A stretch of DNA of 40,814 nucleotides from contig JAJXUE010000027.1 of NCBI GenBank assembly GCA_021783135.1, positions 1 through 40,814 of the forward strand. The letters are read 5' to 3'. Every line of letters begins with the position of its first letter. Position 1 is the stretch's first letter. The DNA is from Bacillota bacterium (GTDB taxonomy: Bacteria > Bacillota > Desulfitobacteriia > Desulfitobacteriales > JAJXUE01). Shown here in pieces: positions 1-8,208 of the stretch. The position numbers and the translations under genes were made by a program. The notes under the pieces were generated by a model, which was not told the origin of the DNA, searched no databases, and was given only the letters and a program-made list of their open reading frames with translations.

Positions 1-75
1 GGGCGAGGCGGGGAGTGGGGTGGGGGGGGACGGGGGCGGAGCCGGGGGGGCCGGGGGGGGGGTAGGTGTGGCGGG
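1..75. other. G-rich low-complexity contig end, probable artefact
   Basis: Nearly every base is G, with runs of eight or more, unlike the roughly balanced composition of the rest of the window. Translated in the frame of the downstream gene it gives a glycine-rich string unlike any 2-oxoacid oxidoreductase, whereas recognisable family sequence resumes at about position 80. The most economical reading is miscalled or poorly supported bases at a contig end, not biology. Confidence 0.7.
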
Positions 76-340
76 GGGGGAGGGTGTTCGGGGCGGGCTG
101 CTGCGGCCGATCACCCTGTATCCCTTTCCGGTGCGTGAATTAAATGCGGCTTGTCTAAACGCAACCAAAGTCCTAACGGTAGAAATGAGCATGGGCCAAA
201 TGATTGAAGACGTAAAGTTGGCGCTAAACTGCCGCTTGCCAGTGAGCTTTTTTGGTCGGGTCGGTGGCATGGTGCCCTCCACCCGCGAGGTCTACAATGC
301 CATTGTGGCCTTAAATGCAGAGGGGGCGACGCAACAATGA
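2..340 (+). CDS. 2-oxoacid:ferredoxin oxidoreductase, alpha subunit (3' end only)
   Basis: This is the C-terminal tail of the pyruvate/2-oxoglutarate/branched-chain 2-oxoacid ferredoxin oxidoreductase alpha chain (KorA/VorB type). The readable part begins near base 80. It contains LLRPITLYPFP, the conserved entry into the C-terminal domain, then the segment ending in GRVGGMVPSTREV that is typical of the family. The 5' end is outside the window and the first 75 bases are unreliable. The stop overlaps the start of the beta-subunit gene by four bases, so the subunits are translationally coupled. Substrate specificity (2-oxoglutarate or branched-chain acids) cannot be decided from this fragment. 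Confidence 0.85.
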   Translation, partial: GEAGSGVGGDGGGAGGAGGGVGVAGGEGVRGGLLRPITLYPFPVRELNAACLNATKVLTVEMSMGQMIEDVKLALNCRLPVSFFGRVGGMVPSTREVYNAIVALNAEGATQQ

Positions 341-1086
341 ACACAGTGTACGAGCGACCCAGCAGCTTGCGCGATGCAATCCTGCATTACTGTCCGGGCT
401 GTACCCATGGCATCATCCATAGAATTGTGGCCGAAGTCATTGATGAACTTGGTCTACGGGAAGAAACGATTGGTGTTGCTCCGGTTGGTTGTTCCGTTTT
501 GGCCTACAACTACTTTGCTATGGATATGCAGCAAGCTGCGCACGGTCGGGCACCTGCGGTAGCTACCGGGATCAAACGGGTGCACCCGGACAAAACTGTT
601 TTTACTTATCAAGGCGATGGTGACCTGGCCGCGATAGGTATGGCAGAGGTTGTGCATGCGGCCGCGCGCGGTGAAAAAATTACGACCATCTTTGTTAACA
701 ATGCCATTTTTGGGATGACGGGCGGCCAGATGGCACCTACCACACTGTTGGCACAGCCAACAACTACCAGCCCGCAGGGGAGAAATGAAAATCTGCAGGG
801 GTATCCTATCCGTGTGGCGGAAATGTTAGCTACACTAGATGGTGCTGCCTACATTGCCCGTGTTGCCGTGCATGACAATGTACACGTGCTCAAAGCTAAA
901 GCAGCCATTAAACTGGCCTTTGCAACCCAGTTGGCGGGTCAAGGCTTTAGTTTGGTCGAAGTTTTATCGACTTGTCCCACCAATTGGGGGCTTACACCTA
1001 TTGCAGCCACACAATGGTTAGCGGACAACATGATTCCCCACTACCCATTAGGTGTGTACAAGACTGTGGGGGAGGTGCCGAGCTGA
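337..1086 (+). CDS. 2-oxoacid:ferredoxin oxidoreductase, beta subunit (TPP-binding)
   Basis: The 249-residue cytoplasmic protein is the normal length for the thiamine-diphosphate subunit (KorB/VorA type), which decarboxylates the 2-oxoacid and passes electrons to ferredoxin while forming acyl-CoA. Visible signatures are YCPGCTHG near residue 20, the GDGD motif near residue 93 that starts the TPP/Mg fold, and NNAIFGMTGGQMAPTT, the conserved block after it. It overlaps the alpha gene by four bases, and its stop overlaps the gamma start by one base, so alpha, beta and gamma form one operon. A small ferredoxin-like delta subunit is not seen and could lie upstream. KorB is the likeliest label, but the 2-oxoacid used is not proven. 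Confidence 0.9.
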   Translation: MNTVYERPSSLRDAILHYCPGCTHGIIHRIVAEVIDELGLREETIGVAPVGCSVLAYNYFAMDMQQAAHGRAPAVATGIKRVHPDKTVFTYQGDGDLAAIGMAEVVHAAARGEKITTIFVNNAIFGMTGGQMAPTTLLAQPTTTSPQGRNENLQGYPIRVAEMLATLDGAAYIARVAVHDNVHVLKAKAAIKLAFATQLAGQGFSLVEVLSTCPTNWGLTPIAATQWLADNMIPHYPLGVYKTVGEVPS

Positions 1087-1622
1087 TGCTGGAAGAAATT
1101 ATTTTAGCGGGCTTCGGCGGGCAAGGTGTAATGTCAATGGGTCAACTTTTGGCATATGCGGGAATGCTCGAAGATAAGCACGTAGCCTGGATTCCATCGT
1201 ATGGCCCGGAAATGCGCGGCGGTACAGCTAACTGTGCGGTAACAATTTCGTCCACTCCTATTAGTTCGCCGATGATTAATGAACCGAGTACGGTCATCGT
1301 CTTGAATCAGCCCTCGTTAGAGCGTTTCGCTGTCGCTGTGCAAAAGGGTGGCAACCTCTTGTATAATTCTTCGTTAATCTCAACTGCATACAACAGGGAG
1401 GGCATAAAGGTCACTGCAATCCCGGCTAATGACCTGGCAATGCAGTTGGGCAATAACCGCGTTGCCAATATGATCTTATTAGGAGCGTTTATTCAATTAA
1501 CAGGAGCGGTCAGTATTGATTCAGTGATCGCGTCTTTGCAAAAGGTTTTACCGGAGAATCGCCATGGACTCATTCCGCTTAACCGCAAGGCGCTGGAAAC
1601 AGGCGTCGAACTTGTAAAGTAA
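1086..1622 (+). CDS. 2-oxoacid:ferredoxin oxidoreductase, gamma subunit
   Basis: The 178-residue gamma subunit begins with MLEEIILAGFGGQGVMSMG, the hallmark GFGGQG motif of the POR/KOR gamma domain. The chosen ATG overlaps the beta-subunit stop (TGATG). The frame is open further upstream, but that part would run inside the beta gene and has no family resemblance. The subunit packs with alpha and beta and completes the CoA-dependent catalytic core. A strong terminator follows directly, so this is the last gene of the operon. Confidence 0.92.
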   Translation: MLEEIILAGFGGQGVMSMGQLLAYAGMLEDKHVAWIPSYGPEMRGGTANCAVTISSTPISSPMINEPSTVIVLNQPSLERFAVAVQKGGNLLYNSSLISTAYNREGIKVTAIPANDLAMQLGNNRVANMILLGAFIQLTGAVSIDSVIASLQKVLPENRHGLIPLNRKALETGVELVK

Positions 1623-1633
1623 AAACCTAGGGT

Positions 1634-1685
1634 AAAAGCGACCCGCCACACGTACATTTAACTGTGACGGGTCGCTTTTAATTTT
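1634..1685 (+). terminator. Intrinsic terminator of the oxidoreductase operon
   Basis: A perfect 12-bp stem (AAAAGCGACCCG at 1634-1645 with its complement at 1668-1679) is extended by four more pairs after one mismatch, and is followed by a T-rich tail. It lies 12 bases after the gamma-subunit stop. The A-rich left arm could also allow termination from the other strand. Confidence 0.9.
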
Positions 1686-1753
1686 CATATTGTAGGAATT
1701 CTAAAATATTTAGCGAATAAGTCAGATAAAGTCGAGAAAGAGGGGTGAAATCT

Positions 1754-3313
1754 GTGGCAAAAGTGAACAAAAACCTCTTATTTGCGTTACTCAGATTGAG
1801 CTCATTAGTGGGGACCGTTATCTGGCTGAATATTTTGCCTCTGAATGCGCATATACTCTCGTTTAATCGCACAGCTGTGTACTATTTGCTAGTTTTTTTT
1901 GCGGTTTACAGTGTGGTATTATACGGTTGTGTAGTGGCGTTTCCCGCAAAAACAGCAATTTTTTATCGAGTTGTGCTCGTGCCTGATTTGATTTTCCTAA
2001 GCTTTTTAGTCAAATTTACCGGCATGACACAAAGTGCCTTTGAAAATGCCTTTTATCTGGTAATTGCCTTATATATTTACTATTTCCAGTCGATGCGCAT
2101 GGGCGTGTTCACGGCTGTATTGGCAGCTGCGTTTTACAGTATAATAAATTGGGGTGCGTTATCAGGTGGTGCAGGACCGCAACTGGTGTTGCAACTCGCC
2201 TTTATGCTTGTGGTCGCCTTATGCGTCGGGTTTTTAAGTGTCGAACTTAAAGCGGTTGACGCTGCGGCAGTGGCAGGCGCGGGACGTGAAAAAACCATAA
2301 ATCAAGCACTAGACAACAAATTGGCCCAAATTACCGTTTTGTATGGTGAAATTCAAAAACTTGCTGAGGCCGATAGTTCACAACAGGTGTATGAAATAGC
2401 AGTGCAGGCCACTTCGGACCTTTTGCGAGCATCTGTGGTCTACCTGCTGCGCCCGCAGGGAAAATGGCTTAAAATGGTAATAGGACAGGGCATTGACCCC
2501 AAACATTTGCCGCCTGAGGGGATTAGAACGGATGCAGGCATCAGCGGCAAAGTATTTAAAACTCAGGAGCCTATCTTGGTGCCAGACGTGCAAGGGTTAC
2601 ACGACCTGGATGTCGCCGATATTCATTGCTTCCAAGGGCTGGGAACGATCGCACTTGCCCCGGTGGTCTCTGAAAGGAAAACCTTGGGAGTGCTTTGTGC
2701 CGGACGACCGCAAGCTAATTCGTATAGTCAAGAGGATCTGGATTTGTTAGCTGTAGTCGCTGCGCGAATTGGGACATCTTTGTCCAATCTTGAACGTAAT
2801 GAAAGCACCATGCGCCTAGCCTTTACTGACAATAAGACCGACCTGTATAATTACCGCTATTTTCAGCTTTTGCTGGAAGAAATTATCATCAACAAATCAT
2901 ACGCTAAGATGGCGTTACTGATTTTAGATATTGACATGTTTAAAAAAGTCAATGAAACGTATGGCCATCAGGTTGGGGACGAAGTGCTGCATAAAGTCGC
3001 TGCCAATATTGTGACGCTTTTGCGTGATGTGGACGTGATAGCGCGGTTTGGTGGGGAAGAATTTGTCGCATTACTGCCGACATGTGCGCTGGAAGAAGCA
3101 CTCAGTGTGAGCGAGCGTATTCGTGTGCACCTGAGTGAACATCCTATCAAGACTTCGGCCGGAGAAATTTACATAACTGTCAGTATCGGTGTGGCAGAAT
3201 ATGCAGAAGGTGATAGCGCGAAGGGCCTGATTACGAAGGCTGACCGCGCCATGTTTATCGCCAAAGAAAAAGGTCGGAATCAAGTTTACAATGCCAATCC
3301 GCAGCGAGTCTGA
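1754..3313 (+). CDS. Membrane GAF-GGDEF diguanylate cyclase
   Basis: The protein is predicted to make cyclic di-GMP from two GTP. The first ~175 residues form about five or six hydrophobic membrane segments, a GAF-like sensory domain covers roughly 200-345, and the GGDEF domain occupies the rest. The active site reads RFGGEEF near residue 432, and five residues before it lies RDVD, an intact RxxD product-inhibition (I) site. No EAL or HD-GYP domain is present. GTG at 1754 is preferred because the AGAGGGG ribosome site overlaps another in-frame GTG at 1745 but is well spaced for 1754. It is likely monocistronic. The GAF ligand is unknown. Confidence 0.9.
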   Translation: MAKVNKNLLFALLRLSSLVGTVIWLNILPLNAHILSFNRTAVYYLLVFFAVYSVVLYGCVVAFPAKTAIFYRVVLVPDLIFLSFLVKFTGMTQSAFENAFYLVIALYIYYFQSMRMGVFTAVLAAAFYSIINWGALSGGAGPQLVLQLAFMLVVALCVGFLSVELKAVDAAAVAGAGREKTINQALDNKLAQITVLYGEIQKLAEADSSQQVYEIAVQATSDLLRASVVYLLRPQGKWLKMVIGQGIDPKHLPPEGIRTDAGISGKVFKTQEPILVPDVQGLHDLDVADIHCFQGLGTIALAPVVSERKTLGVLCAGRPQANSYSQEDLDLLAVVAARIGTSLSNLERNESTMRLAFTDNKTDLYNYRYFQLLLEEIIINKSYAKMALLILDIDMFKKVNETYGHQVGDEVLHKVAANIVTLLRDVDVIARFGGEEFVALLPTCALEEALSVSERIRVHLSEHPIKTSAGEIYITVSIGVAEYAEGDSAKGLITKADRAMFIAKEKGRNQVYNANPQRV

Positions 3314-3344
3314 CTGTGGTGATTAGTGATAGGAGGTTACTTTA

Positions 3345-4451
3345 ATGGTAAGTGAAACTAGATTGGTGGGAGAATTTTTTCGCCTTGTCCAGATTTCATC
3401 CCCCAGTAAACGGGAACGGCATGTGGCTGACTACCTGAAAGCAAAATTGACCGGTATGGGGCTAAAAGTAGAAGAAGACGAGGCAGGGTTTGAAATTGGC
3501 GGTGATACCGGGAATTTGATAGCACGCTTTCCCGGCAACGGGGGACCGGCAATTGTATTTTGCGCCCATATGGATACTGTGCAGCCTGGTGAGGGTATTA
3601 TCCCAGTCTTGCAAGACGGAATAATTACCTCCCAGGGTGCAACAGTGCTTGGCGGTGATGATAAAGCAGGGATTAGTGCAATTTTGGAGGCCATCCAAGT
3701 TATTAAGGAACAAAACCTTGCCCACCCGGAAATAGTAATTGTATTTACAGTTGCGGAGGAAGGCGGACTGCGTGGAGCTCAGGCGGTGGACGTAGATTCC
3801 TTTGGCGCGGAGTTTGCTTTTTGTCTCGATGCCGGCGGCCCCGTGGGTTCAGTCGTTAACCGCGGTCCGGCTCAAAACCAGCTGCGCGCTTCTATTTATG
3901 GACGCGCCGCTCATGCGGGAATCTGCCCGGAAGAGGGCGTAAGTGCCATTCAGATCGCAGCGGAAGCGATTATGCGTACGAAGTTAGGGCGTGTCGACTC
4001 GGAAACTACTGCTAATATTGGCTTGATCAGCGGCGGCAAGGCCACGAATATCATACCGGACTGTGTAGAACTAGAAGGTGAAGCAAGGAGTTTGACCGAT
4101 GCCAAACTAGCCGCGCAAACCGAACACATGATTGAAACTTTGCAGCAGGTAGCGCGCAAAAGAGGCGGTCGAGCCGAAGTTAGTGTGCAAGCGGTATATC
4201 CCGCGATTAATTTGGCCGAAGATGCACCGGTAATTGCTTTGACAATAAAAGCGGCTCAGGCAATTGGGGTTGAACCCCAGGTGATTCGTACCGGTGGAGG
4301 AAGCGACGCCAATGTGCTTAACGGACGTGGTTTACCCACGGCAAATTTAGGTATTGGAATGGAGAAGGTTCACAGCACCGATGAATTTATCCGGGTCGCG
4401 GATCTTATCAACTTAACCCGACTTCTTCTCGCTATAGTCAAACTTGCCTAG
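3345..4451 (+). CDS. M20 family metallopeptidase, tripeptidase T-like
   Basis: This 368-residue cytosolic zinc peptidase belongs to the M20 PepT-like group (B. subtilis YqjE type). The first metal-binding block is CAHMDTVQPG near residue 73. GGDDKAG near residue 105 holds the bridging aspartate, AEEGGLRG near 140 holds the general-base and metal glutamates, and HSTDEF near the C-terminus supplies the last metal histidine. A lid/dimerisation domain sits between, from about 180 to 290. The ribosome site AGGAGG is eight bases before the ATG. It ends seven bases before the end of a convergent small gene. The peptide substrate is not known. Confidence 0.9.
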   Translation: MVSETRLVGEFFRLVQISSPSKRERHVADYLKAKLTGMGLKVEEDEAGFEIGGDTGNLIARFPGNGGPAIVFCAHMDTVQPGEGIIPVLQDGIITSQGATVLGGDDKAGISAILEAIQVIKEQNLAHPEIVIVFTVAEEGGLRGAQAVDVDSFGAEFAFCLDAGGPVGSVVNRGPAQNQLRASIYGRAAHAGICPEEGVSAIQIAAEAIMRTKLGRVDSETTANIGLISGGKATNIIPDCVELEGEARSLTDAKLAAQTEHMIETLQQVARKRGGRAEVSVQAVYPAINLAEDAPVIALTIKAAQAIGVEPQVIRTGGGSDANVLNGRGLPTANLGIGMEKVHSTDEFIRVADLINLTRLLLAIVKLA

Positions 4452-4458
4452 CCTCACC

Positions 4459-4581
4459 TTAGTTAAGACGGGATTGGACAATAGTAATGATTTTGGCTTC
4501 GGGCGAACCGAGAACAGATAAACGGTTCTTGAGCTCTTTAGCCTTACAGAATATTAGAAAACCGTGGCGATGTACCAACAT
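4459..4581 (-). CDS. mciZ: MciZ-like FtsZ-inhibitor peptide (40 residues)
   Basis: The open frame encodes exactly 40 residues starting MLVHRHGFLIFCKAKELK. B. subtilis MciZ, as I recall it, is also 40 residues and starts MKVHRMPKGVVLVGKAWEI. Shared features are VHR at positions 3-5, a glycine then a hydrophobic strand, K-A-x-E, a following R/K-x-L segment and a glycine near 25. MciZ caps FtsZ filaments and blocks Z-ring assembly in the mother cell during sporulation. A strong ribosome site (GAGGGGG) lies eight bases upstream of the ATG. The gene is divergent from the PHP gene, convergent with the peptidase, and close to spoIIM. It is easily missed because of its size. The assignment rests on a short alignment made by eye. 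Confidence 0.7.
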   Translation of the reverse strand: MLVHRHGFLIFCKAKELKNRLSVLGSPEAKIITIVQSRLN

Positions 4582-4663
4582 CAAATTAACCCCCTCATGC
4601 TGAATCGTGTTACAAGCATATAACGCAGGTGGGTAATTTATGCTAATGGATGGAGGCTCAGGT

Positions 4664-5830
4664 TTGAAGGTTTTTGCTGACATGCATATCCATGTTGGGC
4701 GGGCAGGTAACGATAAACCAGTAAAAATCACTGCCGCTCGCTCCCTAACGGTGGCAAACATTTTGCAAGAAGCCGCGGAACGCAAAGGAATTCACATGGT
4801 AGGCATTGTGGATGCCGGTTCCCCTGCAGTGCAAGCTGACATAGCAGCTTTATGCCGACAAGGAGAATTACAGACATTAGCCGGAGGCGGTTTAAGTTAT
4901 CGCCGTAAGCTGACGCTAATCTTGGGTATGGAAATTGAAACTACAGAACAAAAAGGCGCCGGGCATTGTGTCGTCTACCTGCCCAGCCTGGCAATGATGC
5001 AAGGTTTCACGACATCGCTACAACCGTATATCACCAACCTTCAGCTTAGTACCCAAAAGGCACGTTTGTGCTTGGCACAAGTGTGGGATTTGGCAGCACA
5101 GTTTGCCGGGATAGTTATGCCGGCCCATATCTTCACACCCTATAAGAGTGTCTATGGGAGTTGCTGTGACTCCTTGCAGGAGTTATTACGGCCTGAGCAA
5201 CTGGCGGAGCTTAAAGCAGTGGAATTAGGCTTAAGCTCCGATACCTATTTAGCAGAGTTAATAGGGGAACTACACGGTGTGTCCTTTCTCAGCAACTCTG
5301 ATGCCCATTCCCTGCCAAAAATCGGGCGAGAATATAACTTACTGGAATTACCAACCATCGACTTTGCCAACTTTGTTAGGGCGCTTACGGGCGAAAATGG
5401 ATGCCGTATTTTGGCCAATTACGGTCTTGACCCCAAACTTGGCAAGTACCACCGGACCTTTTGTGAGGCATGTAACACCGTGACGCAAGCACCTCCGCCC
5501 GTTACAGTTTGTCCGGAGTGCGGCAGTCCACATGTGGTAAAAGGAGTCTTGGATCGGATTACAGAAATTACCGCGCCGGCTGTAGCAGTGCGACCGCCCT
5601 ATGTGCATCAGGTACCGCTGCAGTTTTTACCCGGGCTGGGCCCCAAAACCTTGGCCAAACTGCTGGACCACTTTGGCACGGAAATGCATGTTTTACACTT
5701 CGCAGCGGAGGCAGAGCTTGTCGGCGTTGTGGGTGCGACCTTGACTCGTTATATTATGGCCTCACGCTTGGGAAATATCTCCATTGCTACAGGCGGGGGA
5801 GGTATTTACGGTAAGGTTATACCGGAATGA
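4664..5830 (+). CDS. PHP-domain endonuclease Q family protein
   Basis: The ~388-residue protein has the layout of the archaeal/bacterial endonuclease Q family, which nicks DNA 5' of deaminated bases. The PHP metal site begins with DMHIH near residue 6 and continues with SNSDAHS near residue 210. A four-cysteine zinc ribbon (FCEAC... VCPECG) sits near 265-290, and a helix-hairpin-helix LPGLGPKTLAKL near 320 would contact DNA. TTG at 4664 is chosen because GGAGG lies seven bases upstream; an ATG at 4640 is in frame but has a poorer site. It is followed by a terminator, then spoIIM. Activity here is inferred from the family. Confidence 0.82.
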   Translation: MKVFADMHIHVGRAGNDKPVKITAARSLTVANILQEAAERKGIHMVGIVDAGSPAVQADIAALCRQGELQTLAGGGLSYRRKLTLILGMEIETTEQKGAGHCVVYLPSLAMMQGFTTSLQPYITNLQLSTQKARLCLAQVWDLAAQFAGIVMPAHIFTPYKSVYGSCCDSLQELLRPEQLAELKAVELGLSSDTYLAELIGELHGVSFLSNSDAHSLPKIGREYNLLELPTIDFANFVRALTGENGCRILANYGLDPKLGKYHRTFCEACNTVTQAPPPVTVCPECGSPHVVKGVLDRITEITAPAVAVRPPYVHQVPLQFLPGLGPKTLAKLLDHFGTEMHVLHFAAEAELVGVVGATLTRYIMASRLGNISIATGGGGIYGKVIPE

Positions 5831-5848
5831 GTTCTATTCGTTTGGGAC

Positions 5849-5883
5849 TAGCATACCCTTTTTTATAGGGTATGCTATTTTTT
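5849..5883 (+). terminator. Intrinsic terminator after the PHP gene
   Basis: A perfect 10-bp stem (TAGCATACCC and its complement) with a nine-base loop is followed by six T residues. It lies 18 bases after the stop and just before the ribosome site of spoIIM, so read-through into spoIIM may be limited. Confidence 0.9.
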
Positions 5884-5903
5884 ATGCGAGGAGGACGTAG
5901 TAC

Positions 5904-6530
5904 ATGCGGCTTAGAGAACGCGTCCTGCATCATGTACGGCAAAATTTGGGTTTATATGCCGTCCTAACAGGAATTTATGCCGCCGGTGTAGCTTTCGGTG
6001 CACTTGGAGTAGGTGCGTTAAAACCGGAAAATCAACTGGAACTGGCCGGCTTTCTGCAAAAATCCTTTGCCGAATTAGCGACAAATCTGCCGCCAAGTGC
6101 AATGCCGGGTTTGATTTGGGAGAATCTTAAGGTGTTGTTAGCAACCTATGTGCTTGGGATGACCGTAATCGGCATGCCGCTTATCTTTGTCCTTGTGTTT
6201 ACGCGCGGTTTCGTCCTTGGTTTCGCCGTAGGTTTTACAATTCATGTCCGTGCTTGGCAAGGGATTTTGGTAACTGCGCTCAGCATTGCGCCTCCGGCAC
6301 TGCTTAATGTGCCTGTCTTGATTATTACGGCGGTATGTGCTATCACCTTTTCCTTTACCTTGGTAAGGGGGGCTAAGGGGTGGCAGGAACGGGCGATAGG
6401 ACGACAGTTTGCAGCCTATAGTGCGTCCGTATTGCTTATGGCGGTCTTAGGTGGCTGTGCAGCATTATTGCAAGGGTATGTTTCGCCGTTCATGCTCAAG
6501 GTAATCCTGTCGTATGCCGTCGTACTGTAA
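5904..6530 (+). CDS. spoIIM: Stage II sporulation protein M
   Basis: This 208-residue polytopic membrane protein matches SpoIIM, which with SpoIID and SpoIIP drives septal peptidoglycan degradation and engulfment of the forespore. There are about five hydrophobic segments (near 18-38, 75-95, 100-120, 128-155 and 170-200). The segment TRGFVLGFAVGF in the middle is typical of the family. AGGAGG precedes the ATG. It sits upstream of ald, the yqzK-like gene and xerD, close to the B. subtilis neighbourhood. In B. subtilis the gene is SigE-dependent; no clear SigE promoter was recognised here. Confidence 0.92.
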   Translation: MRLRERVLHHVRQNLGLYAVLTGIYAAGVAFGALGVGALKPENQLELAGFLQKSFAELATNLPPSAMPGLIWENLKVLLATYVLGMTVIGMPLIFVLVFTRGFVLGFAVGFTIHVRAWQGILVTALSIAPPALLNVPVLIITAVCAITFSFTLVRGAKGWQERAIGRQFAAYSASVLLMAVLGGCAALLQGYVSPFMLKVILSYAVVL

Positions 6531-6647
6531 ACGGCATATGATTTCCGGCTCCAAGGCATAATATAGTAGAAAAGAATTTGCGCGTGGCAAAAAATGCCCG
6601 TGTTGGTGACGGGAACGTGTCACGTATGAAGTGGAGGAACCGCTTAC

Positions 6648-7766
6648 ATGATTATCGGCGTACCAAAGGAAATTAAAAATAATGAAAACAGAGTGGCGCT
6701 CATACCTGGCGGCGTAAGTGTGCTGCGCAAAGCCGGGCATCGAGTTCTGCTGGAAACCGGGGCAGGTATGGACAGCGGGTTTTCGAATGAACAATACCTC
6801 CAAGCCGGGGCTGAAATCATCGCCACGGCTGCGGAGGTATTTGGCACTGCTGATATGATTATCAAAGTTAAAGAACCGCTGCCGCAAGAATATGACCTTT
6901 TTAAGCAGGGCCAAATTCTATTTACGTATTTACACTTGGCACCGGAAGCCAAATTGACTCAAGCCCTTTTAGACCAACAAGTTACCGGCATAGCGTATGA
7001 AACGATTCAGCTGGCGGATGGTTCTTTGCCATTACTCACGCCGATGAGTGAAGTTGCAGGGCGAATGTCAGTGCAAATCGGCGCTCAACTGCTGGAAAAA
7101 CCGCATGGCGGTAAAGGAATTTTGCTGGGCGGAGTTCCCGGTGTTTTGCCGGCAGAGGTAGTAATTGTGGGCGGCGGAATTGTTGGTTTGAATGCAGCTA
7201 AAATGGCAATAGGGTTGCGGGCGTCTGTGACTATTCTGGAAACAAGCCCGGCTCGCCTCAACTATTTGGATGATTTATTCGGAGGCCGGGTCAAAACCGT
7301 GATGTCTAATGAGTTTAACGTCGCTGAAGCCGTACGCAAGGCGGACCTGCTGATTGGAGCAGTATTAATTCCCGGCGCGAAGGCACCGCATATTGTGAGT
7401 GAAGCGATGGTGCAAAGCATGAACGCCGGTTCCGCTATTGTCGACGTGGCTATTGACCAAGGGGGATGTATAGCGACAATTGATAGGGTAACTACGCACA
7501 GCAATCCAACCTATGTCAAGCACGGTGTTGTGCATTACAGCGTAGCCAATATGCCTGGAGCAGTGCCGCGAACTTCAACTATGGCCTTGACCAATGTCAC
7601 CCTCCCGTACGCGCTGGCCATTGCCAATAAAGGCTATCTTGCTGCCCTTCGTGCGGATGCTTCTCTAGCCAAGGGAGTCAATGTCTTACAAGGTAAAGTA
7701 ACCTATAAAGCGGTGGCTGACGCCTTGGGTCTAGAGTATCAAGCGTTAGCAGAGGTAATCGCTTGA
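6648..7766 (+). CDS. ald: Alanine dehydrogenase
   Basis: This is a 372-residue NAD-dependent L-alanine dehydrogenase that interconverts alanine and pyruvate plus ammonia; it is full length for the family. It opens with [18 protein letters not shown], the N-terminal signature. KVKEP near residue 72 holds the substrate lysine, LHLAPE near 95 holds the catalytic histidine, and [16 protein letters not shown] near 170 is the nucleotide-binding loop. The C-terminal block [11 protein letters not shown] near residue 300 is typical. GGAGG lies 11 bases before the ATG. In spore formers the enzyme supports sporulation and alanine metabolism. It ends with its own terminator. Confidence 0.96.
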   Translation: MIIGVPKEIKNNENRVALIPGGVSVLRKAGHRVLLETGAGMDSGFSNEQYLQAGAEIIATAAEVFGTADMIIKVKEPLPQEYDLFKQGQILFTYLHLAPEAKLTQALLDQQVTGIAYETIQLADGSLPLLTPMSEVAGRMSVQIGAQLLEKPHGGKGILLGGVPGVLPAEVVIVGGGIVGLNAAKMAIGLRASVTILETSPARLNYLDDLFGGRVKTVMSNEFNVAEAVRKADLLIGAVLIPGAKAPHIVSEAMVQSMNAGSAIVDVAIDQGGCIATIDRVTTHSNPTYVKHGVVHYSVANMPGAVPRTSTMALTNVTLPYALAIANKGYLAALRADASLAKGVNVLQGKVTYKAVADALGLEYQALAEVIA

Positions 7767-7774
7767 GCTGAATA

Positions 7775-7802
7775 AGGTAAACTGCATCAGGTGAACTGCA
7801 TC
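7775..7802. repeat. Tandem 14-bp duplication after ald
   Basis: AGGTAAACTGCATC is followed immediately by AGGTGAACTGCATC (13 of 14 identical). It lies between the ald stop and its terminator. Probably a replication-slippage duplication; no function is evident. Confidence 0.75.
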
Positions 7803-7803
7803 G

Positions 7804-7834
7804 GCTGCGCTCTACAGCGCGGCTTTTTGTTTTT
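7804..7834 (+). terminator. Intrinsic terminator of ald
   Basis: An 8-bp stem GCTGCGCT/AGCGCGGC (one G-U pair) with a four-base loop is followed by TTTTTGTTTTT. Confidence 0.85.
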
Positions 7835-7891
7835 GCTCTGTAATATCATGCAAGACACCTTCATAGACCTAATATGAATGGGGTGCGGCCG

Positions 7892-8092
7892 ATGAAAAGT
7901 AACGCGCGACGCAGATTGTTCGTACATATTCTACGCCTCCTAATGATCGGAATCCTTGCAGTCATCTTACTGCCGCGGCTGTTTATGGCCTTTGTTGACT
8001 TGTACAATGTCATGTTACAGCACAATAAAGTCCCAAGCGGTAATCCTTTACAAGTCGAAGCCCCGTTGCTGGACAGGGATAACTTACAATAG
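7892..8092 (+). CDS. YqzK-like (DUF4227) small membrane protein
   Basis: The ~66-residue protein has a basic N-terminus (MKSNARRRLF), one hydrophobic segment at about 8-30, and a short external tail containing PSGNPLQV. This is the layout of the YqzK/DUF4227 family, whose tail carries a P-x-G-x-A-x-x-V stretch and whose gene lies next to xerD in B. subtilis. Two in-frame ATGs exist, at 7874 and 7892. The second is chosen because GGGGTG is spaced seven bases before it. The function of the family is unknown. The match rests on size, topology, a short motif and synteny. Confidence 0.6.
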   Translation: MKSNARRRLFVHILRLLMIGILAVILLPRLFMAFVDLYNVMLQHNKVPSGNPLQVEAPLLDRDNLQ

Positions 8093-8138
8093 CGGGTAGT
8101 GACTAAGCACACTGTAGTGGATGGCGCAGGGAGGAATT

Positions 8139-8168
8139 ATGCTTCGACCGTGGAATAGATTTAACTAG
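8139..8168 (+). CDS. Possible nine-codon leader ORF upstream of xerD
   Basis: GGGAGGAATT precedes an ATG that opens a nine-residue frame, MLRPWNRFN, ending in TAG 40 bases before the xerD start. The ribosome site is better than those of most genes here. It may be a leader peptide affecting xerD translation or a chance ORF. No rare-codon run or attenuator hairpin was seen. Confidence 0.2.
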   Translation: MLRPWNRFN

Positions 8169-8208
8169 GGAAGTGGACTCCGTCCAGACTGGGAAAGGGA
8201 GACAAGCT

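Noticed and set aside
4582-4663. SigE-type promoter for the MciZ-like gene
   Set aside because: I looked for ATA-rich -35 and CATACA-like -10 boxes upstream on the minus strand and found no convincing pair at proper spacing.
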